From: Actinomycetota bacterium
Lineage (GTDB): Bacteria > Actinomycetota > CADDZG01 > JAHWKV01 > JAOPZY01
Direction: 5' to 3'
Assembly (NCBI GenBank): GCA_035765775.1
Contig: DASTWV010000032.1
Coordinates: 39,224-103,223 of the forward strand
DNA length: 64,000 nt
In this document: positions 9,220-17,190 of the stretch, piece by piece
Layout: every line of letters starts with the position of its first letter
Position numbering within the stretch: the first letter of the stretch is position 1
Position numbers and translations under genes: made by a program
The notes under the pieces: generated by a model
What the model was told of the DNA's origin: nothing
The model's database searches: none
The model's input: the letters and a program-made list of their open reading frames with translations, nothing else

Positions 9220-10590
9220 CTACTCCGCGCTGCCCCCCACCGGACCCAGAAGGAGATCCCGGGCCTCGCCCACGGCGTAGAGCGATCCGGTGATCACGAT
9301 CACGCCCCGATCGGCACCGGCCCGGGCCCGGTCCAGGGCGTCCTGCAGCGAGCTCGCGACCTCCACCATGCCCGCCGGCGTGCCCAGGGCCCGGGCGGCC
9401 TCGGCGAGGTCGCCGGCGGGCGCCGCCCGGGGGCTGGAGCTGGTCCAGAAGATGACCCGGTGAGCCGAGGCCAGCATCGGGGCCAGCACCTGGGGCACGT
9501 CCTTGTCGGCGAACACCGAGATCACGAATGTCCTGGGGAGCCGCCCGAAGGATTCGGCCAGCGCCACCGCCAGGGCCTGGGCGGCCTGCGGGTTGTGCGC
9601 CCCGTCGAGGACCATCGCCGGGTCCCAACCCACCTGCTCCAGCCGACCGGGCGACGTCACCGCCGCCAGCGCCTCCCCCAGGGCCTCCTCATTGAGCGGG
9701 CGCCCCAGGAGCTCCTCGCACGCGGCGATCGCCAGCGTGGCGTTGGTCGCCTGGAAGCCGCCGAGCAGGGGTAGGTAGAGCTCGGAGTAGATCTGGCCCG
9801 ACGGCCCCCGGACGCTGAACTGACGCCCCCGGAAGGCCGGCTCGTCGTCGATAAGGTCGAAGTCCCGGCCCATCACGGCGAGCGCCAGGCCCCGTTCGTC
9901 CGCGGTGGCGGCCACCAGCGCCGCCACGTCCGCGTCCTGCGCCGCGCTGACGCAGCGCATGCCCGGCTTCAGGATGCCCACCTTTTCCCGGGCATTGGCC
10001 AGCGGCGTCGTGCCCAGGAAGGCACGGTGATCGACGCCGATGCGGGTGAGCACCGAGACGTCCCCGGCCACCACGTTGGTCGCGTCCCACGACCCCCCCA
10101 GCCCGGCCTCCACCACGCCCGCTGCCACGGTGGCCTGCGCCATCCATTCGAACGCCAGGGCGGTGGTCAGCTCGAAGTACGTGACCGGCTCCCCGGCCTG
10201 CTCCACGAGGGACACGAACGGCACCAGGTACTCCACCAGCGCCCGGAACTCGTCTTCGCTGATGGCCTCGCCGGCAAGGGGTCCCTCTTCGGTACGCCCC
10301 CAGCGGACGAAGCGCTCGCGCAGCGACTGGAGGTGGGGCGAGGTGTACACGCCTGCCGGAAGGCCGTGCGCCGCCAGCACCGCCCCCACGATGCGGGCGG
10401 TGGACGTCTTGCCATTGGTGCCTGCCAGGTGCACCGTGGGGTAGGTGCGCTCCGGGTGGTCGAGCAGACCGAGGAGCGCCTCGATGCGGCCCAGCCCGGG
10501 CGTGATCCCCTGGCCCCGCCCCTCGACGACCGCCAGGGCCTCCCGGTAGGAGAGCCCGGCGGCTGGGACGTCGGGGACGTCGGCGGCTAT
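9220..10590 (-). CDS. folC: Folylpolyglutamate/dihydrofolate synthase; start codon uncertain
   Basis: The product adds glutamate to folates and, in bifunctional forms, to dihydropteroate. Visible motifs are the P-loop AGTNGKTS (residues 56-63 as numbered here), YTSPHL, VEAGLGG and VLDGAHNPQA. Homology begins at about SYREALAVVEGRG, yet no ATG, GTG or TTG exists in frame between the valS stop and the P-loop, except a GTG placed inside the first beta strand. The interval given starts at an ATA that overlaps the valS TAG (ATAG). A CTG at 10536 is another option. Translation may be coupled to valS, or a base may be wrong in the assembly. Confidence 0.85.
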   Translation of the reverse strand: MAADVPDVPAAGLSYREALAVVEGRGQGITPGLGRIEALLGLLDHPERTYPTVHLAGTNGKTSTARIVGAVLAAHGLPAGVYTSPHLQSLRERFVRWGRTEEGPLAGEAISEDEFRALVEYLVPFVSLVEQAGEPVTYFELTTALAFEWMAQATVAAGVVEAGLGGSWDATNVVAGDVSVLTRIGVDHRAFLGTTPLANAREKVGILKPGMRCVSAAQDADVAALVAATADERGLALAVMGRDFDLIDDEPAFRGRQFSVRGPSGQIYSELYLPLLGGFQATNATLAIAACEELLGRPLNEEALGEALAAVTSPGRLEQVGWDPAMVLDGAHNPQAAQALAVALAESFGRLPRTFVISVFADKDVPQVLAPMLASAHRVIFWTSSSPRAAPAGDLAEAARALGTPAGMVEVASSLQDALDRARAGADRGVIVITGSLYAVGEARDLLLGPVGGSAE

Positions 10591-13232
10591 GCCAGCTCCT
10601 CGAGCTGGGCCTGGAGCTTCTCCCGCGTGGCCTGGGCCTCGGCCAGTTTGCGTTCCTCCCCGGCCACCACCGCCGGGGGCGCCTTGGCTCGGAAGGATTC
10701 GTTGCCCAGCTTGGTTTCGAAGCGGCGCACCTCGGACTCGGCCTGGTCCAGGGCCTTGCGCAGGCGGGCGCGCTCGGCGTCCAGGTTCAGCACGCCGGCG
10801 AGCGGGATCACCACGTCCACCGGCCCGGCCACCAGCCGGGTCGCCGGGCCGCGGCCCTCCGCCGTGCCCGCCCCGGGCACCACCGAGACCTCGGCCAGGC
10901 GGCCGAGAGCCTCCAGCGTCGGGCGCTCCCGCTCCAGCGCCGACCGGACCCCGCCCGACGATGCCACCAGCTCCGCCCGGATCTTGGCCCCGGCCTCGAC
11001 GTGGTGGTCGGCCCGGAAGCTGCGCACCGCCGAGATGACGCCCTGCACCCAGCCGAACTCCTCGACCGCGGCCTGGCCGCCTGCCACCTCGAAGGGCTGC
11101 GGCCAGGGCGCTCGCATGATCGACGGGTCCTCGGCGTCCATGGCCGCGGGCAGCTTCTGCCAGATCTCCTCGGTGACGAAAGGCATGAACGGGTGGAGGA
11201 GGCGGAGCACCGCCTCCAGCACGTAGCGGAGCACGGCCCGGGTGGCCCCGCCGGCGTTCGCCTCCCGCAGCGCCAGCTTGGCCGCCTCCAGGTACCAGTC
11301 GCAGAACTCGTTCCACACGAAGGCGTAGACCGCCTTGGCGGCGGCCGAGAGGTCGAAGCCCTCGAGGCCCCCGGTGACCTCGCCGATGGTGGCCGAGAGC
11401 CGGGCCAGGATCCAGCGGTCGGCAAGCGCCAGGTCCCCGGTGGGCGGGGCGTCCAACCGCCCCGTGTCGCCCAGGTGCATCATCACCAGACGGGAGGCAT
11501 TCCACAACTTGTTGGCGAAGTTGCGGGCGCCGGCGGTCCATTCGTCGTGCAGGAAGATGTCCTGCCCGGTGGCGTGCTCGGCGATCATGAACCGCAGGGC
11601 GTCCGTGCCGTAGCGCTCCAGGAGGTCCAGCGGGTCGACGACGTTGCCCAGCGACTTCGACATCTTCCGGCCCTGGGCGTCCCGCACGATGCCGTGGATG
11701 TAGACCGACGTGAACGGGACGTCGCCTTGGGTGCGCAGCCCGGCCATCATCATGCGGGCCACCCACAGGTGGATGATCTCGTAGCCCGTGACCAGCACCG
11801 AGGTCGGGTAGAAGTAGGCCAGGTCTTCGGTCTGCTCCGGCCACCCCAGGGTGGAGAACGGCCAGAGCTGGCTGGAGAACCAGGTGTCCAGCACGTCGGG
11901 GTCCTGGCGGGGGTGGCCGGCGCCGCAGCTGCGGCAGTGCTCGGGATCCTCGAGGGCCGCCCAGACATCGCCGCACGCGTCGCAGTAGAAGACCGGGATG
12001 CGATGGCCCCACCACAGCTGGCGGGAGATGCACCAGTCCCGGACCTGCTCCATCCAGTTCAGGTAGTACTTGGTCCAGCGCTCGGGGGAGAACCTCGTCC
12101 GGCCGGACTCCACCGCTTCGATCGCCGGGCGGGCCAGCGGCTCCATCTTCACAAACCACTGCTCTGACAGCCACGGCTCCACGATGGTGTGGCAGCGGTA
12201 GCAGCGGGCGATGGCGTAGGAGTGCGGCGTCGAGCCGACCAGCAGCCCGAGGTCATCGAGGGCCGTGCGCACCGCCTCACGGGCGTCGTAGCGGTCCATG
12301 CCGGCGAAGCGCCCCCCGGCGTCGGTCACCCGGGCCCGGGTGTCGAAGATGTTGATCGCCTCCAGGCCGTGGCGCTCGGCGATCTCGAAGTCGGTCTGGT
12401 CGTGGGCGGGCGTGATCTTGACCGCCCCGGTGCCGAAGGCCGGGTCCACCGCCTCGTCGGCGACGACGGCGAGCTTGCGCCCGTTGAACGGGTGGATGGC
12501 GAAGCGGCCCACCAGGCTCCGGTAGCGTTCGTCGGCCGGGTTCACCGCGATGGCGACGTCGCCCAGCATGGTCTCCAGGCGCGTGGTGGCCACGGTGATG
12601 TCCCCGCCGCCCTCCAGCGGGTAGCGGAACTGGACCAGTTCGCCCTCGTGCTCGCTGTGTTCCAGCTCGACATCGGCGATGGCTGTGCCGCAGCGCGGGC
12701 ACCAGTTGATGATCCGGTTGCCCCGGTAGATAAGGCCGGCGTCGAACAGGTCGACGAAGAGCGTGCGCACGGCCCGGACCAGGCCCGGGTCCAAGGTGAA
12801 GCGCAGGCGGTTCCAGTCGCACGAGCACCCGAGGCGCTTGAGCTGGTTCACGATCTGGGTGCCGTACTGCTCCCGCCACTCCCAGACCCGGGCGATGAAG
12901 CCCTCCCGGCCGAGGTCGTGCCGGCTGATCCCCTCCTTGGCCAGCTCACGTTCGACGACGTTCTGTGTGGCGATCCCGGCGTGGTCGGTGCCCGGCACCC
13001 AGAGGGCCTCGTAGCCCTGCATCCGGCGCCAGCGCACCAGGATGTCCTGGAGCGTCTCGTCCATGCCGTGGCCGAGGTGCAGCGCCCCGGTGATGTTGGG
13101 TGGCGGCATGACCACGGTAAATGGGGTCCGGTCGGGGTTCGGCTGCGCGCCGAAATAACCGCCGTCCTCCCAGAAGCGGTAGAGGCGGTCCTCCACCTCC
13201 CGCGGTTCATACACCGTTGGCAACTCGGGCAT
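10587..13232 (-). CDS. valS: Valyl-tRNA synthetase
   Basis: The 881-residue class I synthetase has the HIGH-type motif HLGHG near residue 55, the editing domain with VATTRLETMLGD, the GRKMSKSLGN loop around residue 520 and a C-terminal coiled coil (AERARLRKALDQAESEVRR). It charges tRNA-Val and hydrolyses mischarged Thr-tRNA. The frame is open 138 bases further upstream, but the ATG at 13232 gives the family start MPELPTVYEP. No Shine-Dalgarno is present; a TACACT seven bases upstream suggests a leaderless message. The last four bases overlap the proposed folC start. Confidence 0.96.
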   Translation of the reverse strand: MPELPTVYEPREVEDRLYRFWEDGGYFGAQPNPDRTPFTVVMPPPNITGALHLGHGMDETLQDILVRWRRMQGYEALWVPGTDHAGIATQNVVERELAKEGISRHDLGREGFIARVWEWREQYGTQIVNQLKRLGCSCDWNRLRFTLDPGLVRAVRTLFVDLFDAGLIYRGNRIINWCPRCGTAIADVELEHSEHEGELVQFRYPLEGGGDITVATTRLETMLGDVAIAVNPADERYRSLVGRFAIHPFNGRKLAVVADEAVDPAFGTGAVKITPAHDQTDFEIAERHGLEAINIFDTRARVTDAGGRFAGMDRYDAREAVRTALDDLGLLVGSTPHSYAIARCYRCHTIVEPWLSEQWFVKMEPLARPAIEAVESGRTRFSPERWTKYYLNWMEQVRDWCISRQLWWGHRIPVFYCDACGDVWAALEDPEHCRSCGAGHPRQDPDVLDTWFSSQLWPFSTLGWPEQTEDLAYFYPTSVLVTGYEIIHLWVARMMMAGLRTQGDVPFTSVYIHGIVRDAQGRKMSKSLGNVVDPLDLLERYGTDALRFMIAEHATGQDIFLHDEWTAGARNFANKLWNASRLVMMHLGDTGRLDAPPTGDLALADRWILARLSATIGEVTGGLEGFDLSAAAKAVYAFVWNEFCDWYLEAAKLALREANAGGATRAVLRYVLEAVLRLLHPFMPFVTEEIWQKLPAAMDAEDPSIMRAPWPQPFEVAGGQAAVEEFGWVQGVISAVRSFRADHHVEAGAKIRAELVASSGGVRSALERERPTLEALGRLAEVSVVPGAGTAEGRGPATRLVAGPVDVVIPLAGVLNLDAERARLRKALDQAESEVRRFETKLGNESFRAKAPPAVVAGEERKLAEAQATREKLQAQLEELA

Positions 13233-13239
13233 GTGAGCC

Positions 13240-13245
13240 AGTGTA
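13240..13245 (-). promoter_or_regulatory. Candidate -10 element of leaderless valS transcript
   Basis: On the minus strand TACACT is followed by seven bases (GGCTCAC) and the valS ATG. The region has no ribosome-binding site. The hexamer is the same as that in front of the gene at 65. A -35 is not obvious. Confidence 0.5.
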
Positions 13246-13592
13246 GTGGGGCTCACCCGGTGGCCCCTTCGGGCTCCCCCGGGATACCCCGCTCGTCGGG
13301 CCGGGTTCCCCCGTCGCCCGGCGGCCAGGAGCTGCGCGACCACCCTCGAATCCGTCGTTTTATCGCCCATGGGGAACGGCTATGGCCCACGTGGAAGCCG
13401 ATCCCCCGATCGCTCCCCCGAATGGTGCAGCGGGAATTGGTCTCGCCTAGCTATGCAGGTGAGCCACTCCCTGGCCGAGGTTAGTTAAGGGACGTTTATC
13501 GAGCGGCAAGGGCCCTTCCGGAGGCCGATCACCGCAGCGAGGAGCGCCTCCGCCAGCGTCAGCACCTCGCACCAGGTTGCACCACTCACGGA

Positions 13593-13605
13593 AGGAGCTA
13601 CTCCT
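13593..13605 (+). promoter_or_regulatory. Hairpin hiding the Shine-Dalgarno of the next gene
   Basis: AGGAG CTA CTCCT is a perfect 5-bp stem with a 3-base loop that ends at the base before the ATG at 13606. The left arm is the ribosome-binding site, so the folded form would hide it. This could tune translation; the stem is short and may be easily opened. Confidence 0.45.
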
Positions 13606-14586
13606 ATGCGGTACCCGAAGTACGTCTTGCCGTTTGCGGGCGGCATCATCGGGGTCGGCATCCTTGCCGCCTCTGCGGTCGCCCTGACCGGCGCTGGCCA
13701 GCTGGCCGGCTCGAAGTCACCTGCCGGCCAGGCCTCCATCTCCGCCTCGACAGCGTCGAACGGTTCGGCGGGCAACGCGCACCTTTCCACTGGTGCCAAG
13801 GCCTCGGTGAACGCCTCGGCCCCCACCCCGGACATCACCGGAGCCGCCGGGACGGCTGAGAATGCCGCCGGTGCCGCCACCGGAGCCGCCGGCAGTGCCC
13901 TCAACGCCGCCACGGGCGCGGTCAACGGCGCCCTGAAGACCACCACCGGCGTGGTGGGCAGCGCAGTCAACACCGCCAGCGGGGCCGTGAACGGCGCCCT
14001 GAACACCGCCACCGGCATCCTCGGTTCCGTCGGCGGCTCGACCGGCGGCTCCGCCGGGGGCACCGTCACCACGCCCGCCGGCTCGGTCTCGGCCAGCGCC
14101 GGGGTCACCTCGCTGATCACCTCGCTGCCCACCTCGGAGCTCACCGCGCTGCTCGGTCACCTGCCCGTGCTGACCGGCCTGAACATCACGTCCCTGGCGG
14201 CCAACCCCACCACCCTGCTGAACAACCTGCCCCTCCCCGACCTGCAGTGGCTGCTGAACACCCTGCCGGTCGCCCTGCCCTCCAACTTGTCGTCGCTGCT
14301 GGGCAACCCCACCGGGCTCCTCGGTGGCCTCGGCCTGGGCAGCCTGCTGGGCACCCTGAACTCCATCATCGGCAACCCGACGGCCCTGCTCGCCGACCCC
14401 ACGTCGCTGCTCAGCAACCTGCCGGCGGCCAACCTGACCGCCCTGCTGTCCGCCCTGCCGGTGCCGGTGCCGAACCTGTCGGCGATCGTGGCCAACCCGA
14501 CCCAGGTGGTCAACAGCCTGCCGCTCCCCGACCTGACCTACCTGCTGGGCGGCCTGCCGGTGCAGATCCCGGGCTCGCTGCTCTAA
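13606..14586 (+). CDS. Repetitive secreted or surface protein, Ala/Gly-rich then Leu/Pro-rich repeats
   Basis: I do not recognise this 326-residue protein. Residues 7-30 are a hydrophobic signal or anchor segment. Residues 30-165 are Ala/Gly/Thr/Ser-rich with degenerate 11-residue repeats of the type GAVNGALNTATG, which can form amphipathic helices. Residues 165-326 hold repeats built on SLPTSELTALLGHLPV and NNLPLPDLQWLLNTLPV, spaced by NPTxLL turns. No cysteines or catalytic motifs are seen. It is probably exported and associated with the envelope. The start has AAGGAG eight bases upstream, inside a hairpin. No partner gene is adjacent. Confidence 0.7.
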   Translation: MRYPKYVLPFAGGIIGVGILAASAVALTGAGQLAGSKSPAGQASISASTASNGSAGNAHLSTGAKASVNASAPTPDITGAAGTAENAAGAATGAAGSALNAATGAVNGALKTTTGVVGSAVNTASGAVNGALNTATGILGSVGGSTGGSAGGTVTTPAGSVSASAGVTSLITSLPTSELTALLGHLPVLTGLNITSLAANPTTLLNNLPLPDLQWLLNTLPVALPSNLSSLLGNPTGLLGGLGLGSLLGTLNSIIGNPTALLADPTSLLSNLPAANLTALLSALPVPVPNLSAIVANPTQVVNSLPLPDLTYLLGGLPVQIPGSLL

Positions 14587-14619
14587 CTCGCAGTCTCCGG
14601 TCACGCAAGCATCACCTGT

Positions 14620-14666
14620 AGCACCGCAGCACCGCAGCACCGCAGCACGGCAGTACCGCAGTACCG
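14620..14666. repeat. Octamer tandem repeat, about six units
   Basis: Six units of AGCACCGC (three exact, three with one or two changes, e.g. AGTACCGC) lie just after the stop of the repetitive protein gene. It is noncoding and could vary in number by slippage. Confidence 0.7.
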
Positions 14667-14723
14667 ATTCCCCGCCGCCAGCCGGCCGGTGTCCCCGATC
14701 CATGGGGGCGCCGGCCGCTGGCG

Positions 14724-15095
14724 TTGAGTGGCGCAGAAACTTGTGGAAATGGCCGCCACTATGGCGGCTGGATCCACAAGTTTGCTCCGGTATGTATCCA
14801 GTTGCACATATTGCGGGGCCCGGCCGCCCTCGTCATCATCGCCCTGGCGGCCCGGCAGAGCGTGACCCATGTCCCATCGACGGCCCCCAGCACGGCCTCG
14901 CTCACCGCCTGCCAGGCCGACAAGCAGGCCGTCGAGGCCGCCGCCGGGGAGTACGAGGCCCTGAATGCCACGCCGCCCCCGAGCGTCACCGCGCTGGTTC
15001 CCCAGTTCCTCGCCGAGGCGCCCGCCGGGCCGGGCTTCACCATCTGGCTGGTCACCGGGACCACGACGGCGGTCGGCTCCCTGCCAGGCTGCTGA
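14724..15095 (+). CDS. Possible pilin-like small protein or remnant
   Basis: The frame encodes up to 123 residues. The last 70 (from TACQADKQAVEAAAGEYEAL to the final PGC) resemble the globular part of actinobacterial pilin-like proteins, with the pattern T-A-C-x-A-D, A-x-x-x-Y, L-V-P-x-F-L and a C-terminal Cys. A hydrophobic stretch (AALVIIALAA) precedes it, but the prepilin peptidase motif is missing. The N-terminal third overlaps a large hairpin and is probably not translated, so the true start is unclear. It may be a truncated gene. A strong terminator 40 bases downstream fits transcription of this strand. Confidence 0.35.
   Translation: MSGAETCGNGRHYGGWIHKFAPVCIQLHILRGPAALVIIALAARQSVTHVPSTAPSTASLTACQADKQAVEAAAGEYEALNATPPPSVTALVPQFLAEAPAGPGFTIWLVTGTTTAVGSLPGC
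14737..14783. repeat. Large two-part hairpin
   Basis: An outer perfect 11-bp stem (AAACTTGTGGA / TCCACAAGTTT) encloses four bases on each side and an inner 6-bp stem (GCCGCC / GGCGGC) with loop ACTAT. No T-run follows. This looks like a palindromic element or structured RNA rather than a terminator. Confidence 0.7.
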
Positions 15096-15135
15096 TCAGG
15101 CGGGAATGGCGCTCCCAGCTTCGCCAGAAACACAG

Positions 15136-15161
15136 AAACGGCCCCGCCGGGGGGCCGTTTT
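15136..15161. terminator. Bidirectional intrinsic terminator
   Basis: AAACGGCCCC and GGGGCCGTTT form a 10-bp stem with a 5-base loop, flanked by T-runs when read on either strand. It sits between the end of the pilin-like frame and the clpX stop, so it can end both convergent transcripts. Confidence 0.8.
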
Positions 15162-15189
15162 CCACTGCCGAGAGACCGAAGCCGAGAAG

Positions 15190-16464
15190 CTAGGCCGAGC
15201 GCTCGCCCCGTTCCGGCCGCTTGCGCTCGGCCGTGCGGGGGATCAGCGTCGGGTTGACCTTCTCCAGCACGGTGGACTTGTCGATCACACACTTGCCGAC
15301 GTCCTTGCGGGAGGGCAGGTCGTACATCACGTCGAGGAGGACCTCTTCCATGATCGCCCGGAGGCCGCGGGCGCCGGTCCCCCGCAACATCGCCTGGTCG
15401 GCGATGGCGGCCAGCGCCTCCTCGGTGAACTGGAGCTCGACGCCGTCGTACTCCAGGACCTTCTTGAACTGCTTCACGAGGGCGTTCTTGGGCTTGGTCA
15501 GGATCTCGATCAGCGCCCGGCGATCCAGGTTGTGCACGAAGGAAATCACCGGCAGCCGGCCCACGAACTCGGGGATGAGCCCGTACTTCAGCAGGTCCTC
15601 GGGCAGCACCTGGGCCAGGATGGTGCCGATCTCCTTCTCCTCCCGCTTGCGCACGTCGCCGCCGAAGCCAATGCCCCGGGCGCCGACACGGGCCTCGATG
15701 ATCTTCTCCAGCCCGGCGAAGGCACCGCCGCAGATGAAGAGGATGTTGGAGGTGTCGATCTGGATGAATTCCTGGTGGGGATGCTTGCGGCCCCCCTGGG
15801 GCGGCACGCTGGCGGTGGTGCCCTCGAGGATCTTCAGCAGGGCTTGCTGCACGCCCTCGCCGGACACGTCCCGGGTGATGGAGGGGTTCTCGGACTTGCG
15901 GGCGATCTTGTCGGCCTCGTCGATGTAGATGATGCCGGTCTCGGCCTTCTTCACGTCGTAGTCCGCCGCCTGGATGAGCTTCAGCAGGATGTTCTCGACG
16001 TCCTCGCCCACGTAGCCCGCCTCGGTGAGGGCGGTGGCGTCGGCGATGGCAAACGGCACGTTCAGCATCTTCGCCAGCGTCTGGGCCAGCAGGGTCTTGC
16101 CGCAGCCGGTGGGGCCAAGCAGCAGGATGTTGGACTTCTGCAGCTCGATGTCGCTGTCCCGGCGAGCACCTGCCTGGATGCGCTTGTAGTGGTTGTAGAC
16201 CGCCACCGACAGGATCTTCTTGGCCTGGTCCTGGCCGACGACGTAGTCCTTCAGGAACTCGTAGATCTCCCGGGGCTTGGGCAGCTCCTCGAGCTTCAGC
16301 TCCGGTGACTCGGTGAGTTCCTCCTCGATGATCTCGTTGCAGAGGTCGATGCACTCGTCGCAGATGTAGACGCCAGGCCCAGCAATGAGTTTCTTGACCT
16401 GCTTTTGAGACTTGCCGCAGAAGCTGCACTTAAGCAGATCGCCGCCATCGCCGAACTTCGGCAT
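15190..16464 (-). CDS. clpX: ClpX, ATP-dependent unfoldase subunit of ClpXP
   Basis: The 424-residue AAA+ protein has the N-terminal zinc-binding domain (C13, C16, C35, C38), Walker A GPTGCGKT (about 117-124), Walker [11 protein letters not shown], and the sensor region [13 protein letters not shown]. It recognises tagged substrates and feeds them into the ClpP chamber. The ATG has GGGGGAG seven bases upstream. It follows clpP by 45 bases on the same strand, as in other actinobacteria. Confidence 0.97.
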   Translation of the reverse strand: MPKFGDGGDLLKCSFCGKSQKQVKKLIAGPGVYICDECIDLCNEIIEEELTESPELKLEELPKPREIYEFLKDYVVGQDQAKKILSVAVYNHYKRIQAGARRDSDIELQKSNILLLGPTGCGKTLLAQTLAKMLNVPFAIADATALTEAGYVGEDVENILLKLIQAADYDVKKAETGIIYIDEADKIARKSENPSITRDVSGEGVQQALLKILEGTTASVPPQGGRKHPHQEFIQIDTSNILFICGGAFAGLEKIIEARVGARGIGFGGDVRKREEKEIGTILAQVLPEDLLKYGLIPEFVGRLPVISFVHNLDRRALIEILTKPKNALVKQFKKVLEYDGVELQFTEEALAAIADQAMLRGTGARGLRAIMEEVLLDVMYDLPSRKDVGKCVIDKSTVLEKVNPTLIPRTAERKRPERGERSA

Positions 16465-16509
16465 CCCGTCGCTCCCCCTAAAAGGCTGTTGTTTGCTGCA
16501 GTGGGTGGA

Positions 16510-17148
16510 TCAGCTAGCGGTTGCTTCGTCGAGTTGCTCAGCGAGGACCGGGGACTGTTCGCGGGCCACGATGATCTGGTCGATGATGCCGTAAGCCTTG
16601 GCCTGGTCGGCATTCATGATGAAGTCACGGTCCGTGTCGTGGGAGACCTTCTCCAGTGTCTGCCCGGTCTTGTCGGCCAGGATCTGGTCCAGGAGGGCCC
16701 GCATCCGCAGGATCTCCTTGGCGTGGATCTCGATGTCCACCGCCTGCCCGCCGACCCCCCCGGACTCGGGCTGGTGGATGAGCACCCGGGAGTTCGGCAG
16801 GGCGAAGCGCTTGCCCTTCTCCCCCGACGCCAGCAGGACCGCCGCGGCGCTGGCCGCCTGCCCGATGCACAGGGTGGCGACGTGCGGCTTGATGAACTGC
16901 ATGGTGTCGTAGATCGCCAGCAAGGCGGTAATCGAGCCGCCGGGCGAGTTGATGTACAGCCAGATGTCCCGATCCGGGTCCTCGGACTCGCAGAAGATCA
17001 GCTGGGCGGTGATCAGGTTGGCGACATTGTCGTCGATGGGAGTTCCCAGGAAGATGATGCGGTCCTTCAGCAGCCGGGAGTAGATATCGAAGGAGCGCTC
17101 GCCCCGGTTGGTCTGCTCCACGACGACGGGCACCAGGTAGTTGTCCAC
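16510..17148 (-). CDS. clpP: ClpP protease subunit
   Basis: The 212-residue serine peptidase has the catalytic triad S100 ([12 protein letters not shown]), H125 (RVLIHQP) and an aspartate in DTDRDF (D175). It assembles into double heptamers that degrade proteins delivered by ClpX. The GTG start has AAGGAG eight bases upstream. Actinobacteria usually have clpP1 and clpP2 in tandem here; only one copy lies between tig and clpX. A second paralogue could be elsewhere in the genome. Confidence 0.96.
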   Translation of the reverse strand: MDNYLVPVVVEQTNRGERSFDIYSRLLKDRIIFLGTPIDDNVANLITAQLIFCESEDPDRDIWLYINSPGGSITALLAIYDTMQFIKPHVATLCIGQAASAAAVLLASGEKGKRFALPNSRVLIHQPESGGVGGQAVDIEIHAKEILRMRALLDQILADKTGQTLEKVSHDTDRDFIMNADQAKAYGIIDQIIVAREQSPVLAEQLDEATAS

Positions 17149-17190
17149 GAAACGCGCTCCTTCTTCTCTGGCAAACGCTGGGGCCCCGGG

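Larger units (their letters stand above)
13233..13605. other. Divergent noncoding interval between valS and a repetitive secreted protein
   Basis: Apart from the valS -10 and the hairpin in front of the plus-strand gene, I see no protein gene. I looked for a T-box or c-di-AMP riboswitch and could not fit the conserved cores. A TTTATC at about 13494 could be a -10 for the plus-strand gene, with no clear -35. Confidence 0.35.

Noticed and set aside
9220..12174. Minus-strand frame of 984 codons covering folC and much of valS
   Set aside because: Only the folC part is real. The upstream part is valS read in the wrong frame; folC starts near the valS stop.
13233..13605. T-box or c-di-AMP riboswitch upstream of valS or the repetitive protein gene
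   Set aside because: I looked for the conserved T-box sequence and for the GGGAACC-type ydaO core; fragments appear but the order and pairing do not fit.
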